Assembly (NCBI RefSeq): GCF_042427745.1
Contig: NZ_JBHMFA010000015.1
DNA from: Algibacter miyuki
Lineage (GTDB): Bacteria > Bacteroidota > Bacteroidia > Flavobacteriales > Flavobacteriaceae
Length of the DNA: 64,000 nucleotides
Strand: one strand, 5' to 3'
This document shows positions 54,887-63,353 of the stretch, in pieces. A program made the translations under genes and the position numbers. The notes under the pieces are model-generated. The model saw only the letters and a program-made list of their open reading frames with translations. It was not told where the DNA came from and searched no databases. The first letter of the stretch is position 1. Each line of letters begins with the position of its first letter.

Positions 54887-56086
54887 ATGAAATATTATAC
54901 CATTACACTTTTAATTACGGTTGCACTATTCAGTAGCGGTTGCAAGTCTCAGAACTCCATAGTAAGCTCATCAGAAAATAATATAATAAGTTCTAAAATG
55001 CCCGAGTTTTCTTGGGATACCATGCCATTGTATATGCATCTTCGAAAAGATACCGAGTTTACACAGGAAGAACTTCAGTATTTATCAAAATTTCCTTTGA
55101 TTACATTCGAGAAAACCACAGGCAGTAAAGCTTATGGCTCTACTGAAGCAGGTACTATAAAAGCCGCAGAAGCTGTTAAAAAACTTAATCCTAAGGCAAA
55201 AATATTGTATTATAAAAATGTTGCTATTAATTGGGGAAGTTATAAGGAAGACGAGGCATTTCTTAAAAAATATCCTGAAGCACTTTTGGTAAATGAAGAA
55301 GGACAAAAAGTGTTTATGCCGAATAAAAGAACAGGGTTTTTCGATTTATCTCAAGAAAACGTACGTTCGTACTGGTTAAACCACGTTACTAAAATGTCCG
55401 AAAATCCATTTATAGATGGCGTATTTATGGATGCTAATATAAAAATTTTGGCTCCTGCTTTCTTCAATAGTCGAGTAGGAGAAGAAAAGCGTGAAACTTT
55501 GGTTTCGGGCTATTTATCTATGATGACTGAATTAAAAGAAAAACTAGGAAAGGACAATTTGTTAATTGCAAATATTTTGAGAGTTCGGCCAGAATTGAAA
55601 GATGCCGGTCGCGACTATTTAAAGTTTTTCGACGGATCTTATATCGAAGGCTTCGATCTTGAAAATTTTGGAATGACTTATGAAGATTATTTAGCCGAAG
55701 GTATTGCAGCTGTACAACAATCGGCTAGAGAAGGAAAAGTTATTGCCATGACGTTAGGTATGGGCAAAGCTTCGGAAACAGCAGAAGCAGGCATTGATGA
55801 TGTGAGACAAAAAGTAAATGCCGAAGATGATTTTTCAAAACGCTTAAATTATATATTAGGCATTTTTCTTGTATGCGCCGAAAAGTACAGTTACATCTAT
55901 CCGCACGATGGTTATGGTATTAACAAATCTGCAGTATGGTTAAAAACGTTTCCGCAGTATCAAAAAAAATTAGGAGCACCAAAAGGATATGCTAAAAAAG
56001 ACGGGTATATTTATACACGGTCTTTTGAAAATTTAGACGTTAGATTAGATATTAAAAACAAAACAGCAACATTAAACTGGAAATAA
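54887..56086 (+). CDS. Putative TIM-barrel glycoside hydrolase (paralogue 2), lipoprotein
   Basis: 399-aa paralogue of the 42512-43714 protein but lipid-anchored (Cys19 in SSGC). Corresponding segments are EFSWDTMPLYMHL (40-52), ILYYKNVAINW (106-116), FFDLSQENVRSYW (151-163), IDGVFMDANI (176-185) and DGSYIEGFDLE (249-259). Asp182 and Glu254 are candidate catalytic residues, matching Asp193 and Glu253 of the paralogue. It is cotranscribed with GH29 (19 bp upstream) and a sulfatase (13 bp downstream). Function is not established; endo- or exo-action on fucans is inferred from position. Confidence 0.62.
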   Translation: MKYYTITLLITVALFSSGCKSQNSIVSSSENNIISSKMPEFSWDTMPLYMHLRKDTEFTQEELQYLSKFPLITFEKTTGSKAYGSTEAGTIKAAEAVKKLNPKAKILYYKNVAINWGSYKEDEAFLKKYPEALLVNEEGQKVFMPNKRTGFFDLSQENVRSYWLNHVTKMSENPFIDGVFMDANIKILAPAFFNSRVGEEKRETLVSGYLSMMTELKEKLGKDNLLIANILRVRPELKDAGRDYLKFFDGSYIEGFDLENFGMTYEDYLAEGIAAVQQSAREGKVIAMTLGMGKASETAEAGIDDVRQKVNAEDDFSKRLNYILGIFLVCAEKYSYIYPHDGYGINKSAVWLKTFPQYQKKLGAPKGYAKKDGYIYTRSFENLDVRLDIKNKTATLNWK

Positions 56087-56099
56087 AACTTAAACTTAT

Positions 56100-57998
56100 A
56101 TGAAAGCAACTCAGTCATTTTTGATATTAACTTTATCTGTTTTCCTTTTTTCTATGCAGTCGCAAGGGCAGGAAAAAGAAAATAATATTCAACCAAACAT
56201 CATTGTTTTTTATGCCGATGATTTAGGTTGGCAAGACACCCAGTTAAATAATTTAGACGAACCAAGTCCTTGGGAAACCCCTAATATTTCAAAATTGGCT
56301 GAAGATGGTTTAAATTTCACCAACGGATATTCTCCTGCACCAACATGTGCGCCATCCAGATGTGCTATTTTATCTGGGTTGCATCCGGCAAAAACGGGAA
56401 TAACCCATGTGTCGGGTGGCGGTATTCCTTCAGCTAGATATTCGAATTATATGGCTCCGTATTTTCCAATTGGGCTAATGCCAGAGAACTTTACTATAGC
56501 CGAAGCTTTAAAAATGAATGGCTATACTACCGGACATGTTGGGAAATGGCACGCAGGCGGTCTTCAAATTCAAAGTCCAGAAAATCAAGGTTTTGATTTT
56601 GTACATGAATCTAGAGGCGCACATCAAGGGCCTAAAAAACCAGACAATCGTTTAACCAAATTTGCAACATACGCAAAGAGCGATCGCTATCGTTTGAGTG
56701 ATGAAAAATATCCGCCATTTACCAAAGCGTCTCCTAACGGAATTTCTTACCCAAAGGATGAGGTTACAGAAAATGCACTTAAATTTATTTCCAAAAGTAA
56801 AAACAAACCTTTCTATTTGTACTTAGCACATTGGATGGTGCATTCACCAATTCATACTAAAAATAAAGAATTATTACAATATTACTGCGATAAACTAGGT
56901 GTAGATTTTCCTACTAAAGATGTGCCTGTAACCACAGGCGGACAAACCAATCCGTTTTATGGATCTATGGTTACTACTTTAGATTGGAGTTTGGGGCGTG
57001 TGGTAGATTTGTTAAAGAAAACCGACGATCCTAGAAATCCTGGAAAAAAATTATACGAAACAACATATATTATTTTTTCATCGGATAATGGTGCTGTGGA
57101 GCGCGTTGGAAAAGAAATTGTTACCGATAACTTTCCTTTAGATGAAGGTAAAAAATATGCGCAAGAAGGTGGAATTAGAGTGCCTATGGTTATTGAAGGA
57201 CCAAATATTCCGAAAGGAAAAACGCATGATGGTTTAATTAATCAGTTAGATTTTTATCCAACGATTTTAAGTCTTACCAATAGTAAAATACCAACAGAAT
57301 ACAGTTCAGATTTGGATGGATTAGATATTTCAGGTGTATTATTGAATAATGAAAAAACCGTTAAAAATAAAGAAGGAAAAACAAGAGCGGATTTATGGTG
57401 GCATTTCCCTCATAATCAAAACCATCAAATGCAATCGGCTATTAGAGCGGGAGATTATAAATTGTATAAAAACCATGTTGAAGGAAATTACGAATTGTAC
57501 CGTTTATACAAAGATGGAAAAAGAGCTGATTTAGAAGAAAAACATGATATCGCTTTAGAAGCTCCAAAAGTGACTAAAGATTTGTCTTCAAAATTAGAAA
57601 AACATCTAAAAGATTACGATGCGAAATTTCCTTATAAAAGTCCTTTAAAAACTAAAGATGCTTCAGAAAAAGAACATGTAGCTGCTGTTCCAGTGGTAAC
57701 AGGAGATACCTTTGATACTAAAACTAGAACACTTGCTGTAACGTTGGCAAACGGTAAATCGAACATTATTGAAAGTTATGCGCTTATAAAAATTGGAGAT
57801 CCTGCGACTTTTGATAAGCAGGGGAATAAAAGAAAACTAGGAAAGCATGGAGCAACCTATATAAAAGTGCCTGTTGATAGTAGTAAGAATCAATTAGAAT
57901 ATACGTTAACAGTTCCGGAGGATGCACTAGAATGTGGCGTTGTTTTAATTGATGAAAATCGATTTATGGTGAAAAGTAAATTTCATAAAATCAACTAA
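56100..57998 (+). CDS. Formylglycine-dependent sulfatase (S1), tandem paralogue 1
   Basis: 632-aa exported sulfatase with a signal peptide ending near SQGQ (21-24). Metal-site start NIIVFYADDLGWQD (33-46), FGly motif CAPSR at 83-87, HVGKWHAGG and FSSDNGAVERV are present. The catalytic part ends near 520; the last ~110 residues form a beta-rich tail (PVVTGDTFDTKTRTLAVTL; SYALIKIGDPATF). It is very similar along its whole length to the next gene, showing a tandem duplication. It starts 13 bp after the TIM-barrel gene. Confidence 0.93.
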   Translation: MKATQSFLILTLSVFLFSMQSQGQEKENNIQPNIIVFYADDLGWQDTQLNNLDEPSPWETPNISKLAEDGLNFTNGYSPAPTCAPSRCAILSGLHPAKTGITHVSGGGIPSARYSNYMAPYFPIGLMPENFTIAEALKMNGYTTGHVGKWHAGGLQIQSPENQGFDFVHESRGAHQGPKKPDNRLTKFATYAKSDRYRLSDEKYPPFTKASPNGISYPKDEVTENALKFISKSKNKPFYLYLAHWMVHSPIHTKNKELLQYYCDKLGVDFPTKDVPVTTGGQTNPFYGSMVTTLDWSLGRVVDLLKKTDDPRNPGKKLYETTYIIFSSDNGAVERVGKEIVTDNFPLDEGKKYAQEGGIRVPMVIEGPNIPKGKTHDGLINQLDFYPTILSLTNSKIPTEYSSDLDGLDISGVLLNNEKTVKNKEGKTRADLWWHFPHNQNHQMQSAIRAGDYKLYKNHVEGNYELYRLYKDGKRADLEEKHDIALEAPKVTKDLSSKLEKHLKDYDAKFPYKSPLKTKDASEKEHVAAVPVVTGDTFDTKTRTLAVTLANGKSNIIESYALIKIGDPATFDKQGNKRKLGKHGATYIKVPVDSSKNQLEYTLTVPEDALECGVVLIDENRFMVKSKFHKIN

Positions 57999-58027
57999 AT
58001 ACACATTTGTTTAATAATATAGAGATC

Positions 58028-59929
58028 ATGAAAAACAACAATATTTTTTTAGCATGCGCGTTCATCGCTATTTTTTCTTCAAATGTTATACATAGCCAAG
58101 ACCAAAGAGATCTAATAAAACCGAATATCATCATTTTTTATGCTGATGATTTAGGTTGGCAAGACGTAGAATTAAACGATTTGGACGAACCATGTGCTTG
58201 GGAAACTCCAAATATTAAAAATTTAGCCAAAGATGCTATTAATTTTACCAATGCGTATTCTCCAGCTCCAACGTGTGCGCCATCGCGATCTGCGCTTTTG
58301 AGTGGGTTGCATCCTGCTAAAACAGGGATAACGAACGTAACTGGAGGAGAAATTCCAAAGCCTAGTAGAGGTTCAAGTTTTATTAATCCATATTTTCCAG
58401 CAGGGTTAATGCCTGAAAACTTAACTATAGCAGAAGCTTTAAAGTTGAATGGCTACAGAACGGGGCATGTTGGGAAATGGCACGCAGGACATCTTCAAAT
58501 TCAGAGTTCAACCAATCAAGGTTTCGATTTTGCTCATGAATCTAGAGGCGCACATCAAGGGCCAAAAGCGCCTAAAAGTAGGGTGACAGAATTTGCTACG
58601 CATGTTAAAGGCGATAAGTACCGGTTAAGTGAAGAGAAATATTATCCGTTTACAAAAGAATCGCCAAATGGAATTTCTTACCCCAAAGATGAGGTGACAG
58701 AAAATGCTCTTAAATTTATAAAAGAAAGTAAACAAGAACCTTTCTTTCTGTATTTAGCACATTGGATGGTGCATTATCCAATTCACACAAAAAACAAAGA
58801 ATTGTTGCAATATTATTGCGATAAATTAGGAATGGATTTTCCAGAGGAAGATGTTCCAATGACGGCAGAAGGGCAAAATAACCCGTATTTTGGAGCCATG
58901 GTTACTACGTTAGATTGGAGTTTAGGTCGTGTAGTAGATTTGTTAAAGAAAACAGACGATCCTAGAAATCCAGGTAAAAAATTATACGAGACCACCTATA
59001 TTATCTTTTCTTCAGATAATGGTGGAGCAGAAAGACGTAGAGATGAAATAATGTCGGATAATGCGCCTTTAGATAAAGGTAAAAAATATACTGAAGAAGG
59101 AGGGATTAGAGTTCCTATGCTTATCTCGGGACCAAACATACCTAAAGGAAAAACAAAGGATGTATTGATAAATCAGTTAGATTTTTATCCAACGATTTTA
59201 AATATTACTAATAGTAAAATACCTAGTAAATACAGTTCTGATTTAGATGGATTGGATATTTCTGGTGTTTTATTAAATAATGAAAATTCTGTTAAAAATA
59301 ACAAGGGTAAAGTTAGAGCAGATTTATGGTGGCATTATCCTTATGGTGACAATTCTAAAAACCAATCAGCTATAAGAGCTGGAGATTATAAACTATATAA
59401 AAACTTTGCTAATGGCAGTTATGTGTTGCATCGTTTATATAAAGATGGAAAGCGATTTGATTTAGAAGAAAAGTATGATATCGCTAAAAAAGAACCTAAA
59501 GTACTTAAAGATTTATCGGGTAGGTTAGAAAAATATTTAAAAGACTATAATGCGCCTTTACCTTACAGAAGTATAGAGAATACTAAAGAGGCTTCGGAAA
59601 AGGGAAATATAGCTGCTGTTCCAACAATTACATCCGATACTTTCGATATTAAATCTCGAGAAGTTTCAATTGAATTGGAAAAAGGAAAATCTAAGGTGGT
59701 TGAAAGTTATGCCCTTATAAAAATAGGGGATCCGGTTAAAGTTAATAAGAATGGGAAGAAAGCGAAGCAAGGAAAACATGCTACAACCTATATAAAAGTA
59801 CCTGTAGATTGCGACAAAAACAAATTAAAATATACTGTAACTATTCCTAAAGAAGCATTAGAGTATATTTTTATTATAATAGATGAAAATAGGTATATGG
59901 TAAAAGGCAAGCTTCATAAAATAAGTTAA
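58028..59929 (+). CDS. Formylglycine-dependent sulfatase (S1), tandem paralogue 2
   Basis: 633-aa exported sulfatase. The ATG at 58028 is chosen because the longer frame starts with TTG at 58007 and adds only seven non-signal residues; from 58028 a normal signal peptide ends near HSQ (22-24). The FGly motif CAPSR is at 83-87, the same residue number as in the preceding paralogue. The active-site surroundings differ slightly: CAPSRSAL here against CAPSRCAI, and FSSDNGGAERR against FSSDNGAVERV. It has the same beta-rich tail. The next sulfatase starts 3 bp after its stop codon. Confidence 0.93.
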   Translation: MKNNNIFLACAFIAIFSSNVIHSQDQRDLIKPNIIIFYADDLGWQDVELNDLDEPCAWETPNIKNLAKDAINFTNAYSPAPTCAPSRSALLSGLHPAKTGITNVTGGEIPKPSRGSSFINPYFPAGLMPENLTIAEALKLNGYRTGHVGKWHAGHLQIQSSTNQGFDFAHESRGAHQGPKAPKSRVTEFATHVKGDKYRLSEEKYYPFTKESPNGISYPKDEVTENALKFIKESKQEPFFLYLAHWMVHYPIHTKNKELLQYYCDKLGMDFPEEDVPMTAEGQNNPYFGAMVTTLDWSLGRVVDLLKKTDDPRNPGKKLYETTYIIFSSDNGGAERRRDEIMSDNAPLDKGKKYTEEGGIRVPMLISGPNIPKGKTKDVLINQLDFYPTILNITNSKIPSKYSSDLDGLDISGVLLNNENSVKNNKGKVRADLWWHYPYGDNSKNQSAIRAGDYKLYKNFANGSYVLHRLYKDGKRFDLEEKYDIAKKEPKVLKDLSGRLEKYLKDYNAPLPYRSIENTKEASEKGNIAAVPTITSDTFDIKSREVSIELEKGKSKVVESYALIKIGDPVKVNKNGKKAKQGKHATTYIKVPVDCDKNKLKYTVTIPKEALEYIFIIIDENRYMVKGKLHKIS

Positions 59930-59932
59930 ATT

Positions 59933-61417
59933 ATGAAGATAATCTTCCGGACTTGGTTTTGTTTAATATTTCTGTTGTTTTTTATAAAAATGACAGAGGC
60001 ACAAACAAGTTCGAAAAAACTAAAAAATAGTCGTCCAAATATCATTTTTGTAATGACGGACGATCAAGGCATGGGAGATTTGTCTTGTATGGGGAATCAA
60101 GTTGTTAAAACGCCAAATATTGATGCGTTTTATAAGAAATCAACACGCTTTACTGAGTACCATGTTAGTCCAACTTGTGCGCCAACCAGAGCCGCATTAA
60201 TGAGTGGGCAACACGAGTTTCGGGTGGGGGTTACACATACTATTTTAGAGCGAGAACGCATGGCTTTAGAGGTGTATACTTTTCCGCAAGCCTTACAATT
60301 CGTAGGCTATCAAACAGGATTGTTTGGTAAATGGCACTTAGGTGATGGAAATGAATATCTTCCTCAAAACAGAGGATTTTCCGAAGTGTTGATGCATGGT
60401 TCTGGCGGTATAGGACAAGTTAATTTAGGCGATTTTCCACCGAATAGTGAAAACGAATATTTTGATAATGTGTTGTTACATAATGAAACTATTGTGCAAA
60501 CCAGCGGTTTTTGTACCGATGTGTTTTTTGATGCCGCATTAGCTTGGACGAAAGCACAAATAGATGCTGAAATCCCTTATTTTACATACATATCATTGAA
60601 TGCACCTCATGCTCCGTTGATTGCTCCAAAAGCTTATAAAAAACGGTTTTTAGAATTAGGTTACGATGACGGTACAGCCGGAAGATACGGTATGATTGAA
60701 AATATAGACGATAATTTTGGGGGCTTAATGCGTAAACTTACCGAATGGGATGCCTTAGAAAATACACTCGTTATTTTTACAACAGATAATGGCGCAACGC
60801 ATTTAAGAGGTACTTTAAATGGAGAAAAAGTAAAACATTTTAATGCCAATCTCAAAGGTGGAAAAAATTCTCCAAATGAAGGAGGAAATCACGTACCGCT
60901 TTTCTTTTATTGGAAAGGTATTTTAGCCGAAGGAAAAGACATTAACAAACTTACAGCACACATCGATTTATATAAAACCTTTACTGAATTGGCTGGTGCT
61001 AAATTGCCAGAAACAATACAGCCTATTGAAGGTTTATCATTAATACCTTTATTGGAAAATACAGAGGTATCTTGGGAAGATAGAATGTTATTCACACATT
61101 GCGGACGCTGGAAAACAGGTATGGTGGAAGAAGCAAAATTTAAAAAAATGGCTATTAGAAATCAACAATGGCGTTTTGTAAACAATTCGGAATTATTCAA
61201 TATTGCTAAAGATCCAGGGGAAACTACAAATGTTATTGAAGCTTATCCTGAGGTTGTTGCCAAATTTAAAGCCCCTTATAGTATGTGGTGGGACGCCTCC
61301 ATACCTTTAATGATAAATGAAAATCGTAAAAAAGTAAAGGAACAGCCCTTGCATAGTCGCTATTACAAGCAACTTAAAGATATTGGGATTCCCGATTGGA
61401 GCCCTTCATCTTATTAA
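59933..61417 (+). CDS. Formylglycine-dependent sulfatase (S1 family)
   Basis: 494-aa exported sulfatase with a signal peptide ending near TEAQ (21-24). Metal-site start NIIFVMTDDQGMGD (36-49), FGly motif CAPTR at 82-86, LFGKWHLGD and FTTDNGATHLRG are present. It shares GGIGQ and CTDVFFDAAL segments with the 43779-45638 sulfatase but lacks that protein's C-terminal module, so the two operons carry paralogues. Only 3 bp separate it from the preceding sulfatase, implying translational coupling. Confidence 0.93.
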   Translation: MKIIFRTWFCLIFLLFFIKMTEAQTSSKKLKNSRPNIIFVMTDDQGMGDLSCMGNQVVKTPNIDAFYKKSTRFTEYHVSPTCAPTRAALMSGQHEFRVGVTHTILERERMALEVYTFPQALQFVGYQTGLFGKWHLGDGNEYLPQNRGFSEVLMHGSGGIGQVNLGDFPPNSENEYFDNVLLHNETIVQTSGFCTDVFFDAALAWTKAQIDAEIPYFTYISLNAPHAPLIAPKAYKKRFLELGYDDGTAGRYGMIENIDDNFGGLMRKLTEWDALENTLVIFTTDNGATHLRGTLNGEKVKHFNANLKGGKNSPNEGGNHVPLFFYWKGILAEGKDINKLTAHIDLYKTFTELAGAKLPETIQPIEGLSLIPLLENTEVSWEDRMLFTHCGRWKTGMVEEAKFKKMAIRNQQWRFVNNSELFNIAKDPGETTNVIEAYPEVVAKFKAPYSMWWDASIPLMINENRKKVKEQPLHSRYYKQLKDIGIPDWSPSSY

Positions 61418-61469
61418 AATTAGAAAACTAACAAAAATCAATACTAACCACCTAGCTCATTTATTAATT

Positions 61470-63353
61470 ATGTTAAAAACGAAAACACTTTCAATTCTGG
61501 TATGCCTTTGTTGGTTACTTAATTTAAGTGCCTGCAAAGAGGCTTCAGAAAAAAAGATAGAGACCATAACTCAAAAAGAAGTATTTGATCAAACCAGTAA
61601 CTGGATATTACTTAATAAAACGGAATCTATAGAGAATGAGAATATCTTTTCGTGGCATTTTAACTTAAAACATCCAGCGGAATATGTTATCCAACTTGTT
61701 TTTGATGATGGACTTGCTACGAATTCGGAAACTGTAAAAATAAAAATTGAGGAGATTGAAATAGAGGAGCCGTTGCGTAAAAGTTATTCAACTTATAATG
61801 GGAGAATAGTTTCAGAATTTAAAAAAACGATAAAATTTAACAGTACTGGAAAACAGATTTTAACTTTAGAAACTGAAGCAGATTTTAATCAAGTAAGAAT
61901 TATTCCGCATTATAAAAATGAAATAGGTTCAGGAATTCATCATAAAGAATGGTTAAAAATGCACGAATCTGCAGAAAAACAAGCGGCTTTACAGTGGTTT
62001 AAAGACGCCAAGTTTGGTATGTTTATTCATTGGGGGCTGTATTCTCAAGCCGGAGGTGTTTGGAAAGGAGTGAAAATTAATCAAGCGCCATTTCCAGGAC
62101 CCAAAGTAGCCGAATGGCTCATGCATGCTTTTCAAATCCCAAGAGAAGAATATGCGGAACTCGCAAAAACCTTCAACCCCGATAAATCTTTTGCTCAAAA
62201 CATTGCTAAATTGGCTAAAGATGCCGGTATGAAATATGTGGTAATTACATCAAAACATCATGATGGTTTTGCCTTGTTCGACTCTAAAAGTTCAATCTAT
62301 GATATGGTAGATGCTACACCGTATAAAGCAGATGCGGTTAAAGAATTGTACAATGCTTGTTTGGAAATTGGTTTAGATTTTGGTGTGTATTATTCTCACG
62401 GAAATGATTGGAACGATGGTGGAGATGGTAATTATGCAAACGTGAAAAAAGTAAATGATTCTCTAGGAATTTATTCACATCCATCAGGTAAAAATTTATG
62501 GGATCCAAGTCCAAATACACATGCTGAGTATTTCGAATCTAAAAGTTATCCTCAAATTAAAGAACTTATCGCTTTGTTACCAAAGTTGCGTTTAATTTGG
62601 TTTGATGGCGAGGGTTTTACAACAGAAGAACAATCTTTTAAGTTTTACAAAATGGTTTATAATTCAAACCCAAATATTTTAGTGAATAGGCGAGTAGGTT
62701 GGGGTTTTGGTGATTATTTAGATGCTGGAGATAATAAGATTCCTTCTGCTAAAGAAAACTTAAAGAAATATTGGGAAACCTGCGGAACGACCAATAATTC
62801 ATGGGGCTATAAATCGTATGACGATGATTGGAAAAGCACTAAAGAATTGTTATACTACTTTGTAGATATTATGTCTAAGGGCGGAAATTATCTTTTAAAT
62901 ATTGGGCCGGATGGTCAAGGACATGTGCCTGAAGCTAGTGCCAATGGATTACGAGAAATGGGCGAATGGATTCAACTAAATAGCGAGGCCATTTATGGCA
63001 CTTCCCGTTGGGAGATTACTAATGAAGGTCAAGAGGAAACGCTTTTAGATGGCACTGGACATAGAGCAGCAAAAGGGTTTCAGAAAACATTTACTTCTAA
63101 AGATTTTTGGTTTACGGCCAAAGAAAACAAGGTGTACGCAATTTCCCTTGTGCCAGTGGTAGATAAAATTTTAATTCAATCTTTAAATAAAACCAAAGGT
63201 GAAATAATAAACGTTCGGGTTCTCGGAAGTGAAAAAAAAGTTACCTGGAAACAAACCGAAAATGGTCTTGAAGTAAACTTAACAGGAGTTAGAAGTAACA
63301 AAAATGGTTTTGTAGTTGAAGCTAGTTTTAAAATTAAATCAGATGAAAAATAG
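61470..63353 (+). CDS. GH29 alpha-L-fucosidase lipoprotein with N-terminal beta-domain
   Basis: 627 aa. The ATG at 61470 is preferred over the upstream TTG at 61383, which would overlap the previous gene; from 61470 a clean lipobox follows (Cys22 in NLSAC). Residues about 35-150 form an extra beta-sandwich-like domain before the barrel. GH29 motifs are FGMFIHWG (182-189), TSKHHDGFALFDS (260-272), GVYYSHGNDW (305-314) and LIWFDGEG (375-382) with nucleophile Asp379. GGNYLLNIGPDGQG ends the barrel and a small C-terminal beta-domain follows. The following sulfatase start codon overlaps its 3' end by 11 bp. Confidence 0.94.
   Translation: MLKTKTLSILVCLCWLLNLSACKEASEKKIETITQKEVFDQTSNWILLNKTESIENENIFSWHFNLKHPAEYVIQLVFDDGLATNSETVKIKIEEIEIEEPLRKSYSTYNGRIVSEFKKTIKFNSTGKQILTLETEADFNQVRIIPHYKNEIGSGIHHKEWLKMHESAEKQAALQWFKDAKFGMFIHWGLYSQAGGVWKGVKINQAPFPGPKVAEWLMHAFQIPREEYAELAKTFNPDKSFAQNIAKLAKDAGMKYVVITSKHHDGFALFDSKSSIYDMVDATPYKADAVKELYNACLEIGLDFGVYYSHGNDWNDGGDGNYANVKKVNDSLGIYSHPSGKNLWDPSPNTHAEYFESKSYPQIKELIALLPKLRLIWFDGEGFTTEEQSFKFYKMVYNSNPNILVNRRVGWGFGDYLDAGDNKIPSAKENLKKYWETCGTTNNSWGYKSYDDDWKSTKELLYYFVDIMSKGGNYLLNIGPDGQGHVPEASANGLREMGEWIQLNSEAIYGTSRWEITNEGQEETLLDGTGHRAAKGFQKTFTSKDFWFTAKENKVYAISLVPVVDKILIQSLNKTKGEIINVRVLGSEKKVTWKQTENGLEVNLTGVRSNKNGFVVEASFKIKSDEK

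Noticed and set aside
58007..58027. TTG start giving a longer form of the second tandem sulfatase
   Set aside because: It adds seven residues before an otherwise normal signal peptide; the ATG at 58028 also aligns with the paralogue's FGly position.
61383..61469. TTG start giving a longer form of the third GH29
   Set aside because: It would overlap the upstream sulfatase and bury the lipoprotein signal; the ATG at 61470 gives a proper lipobox.
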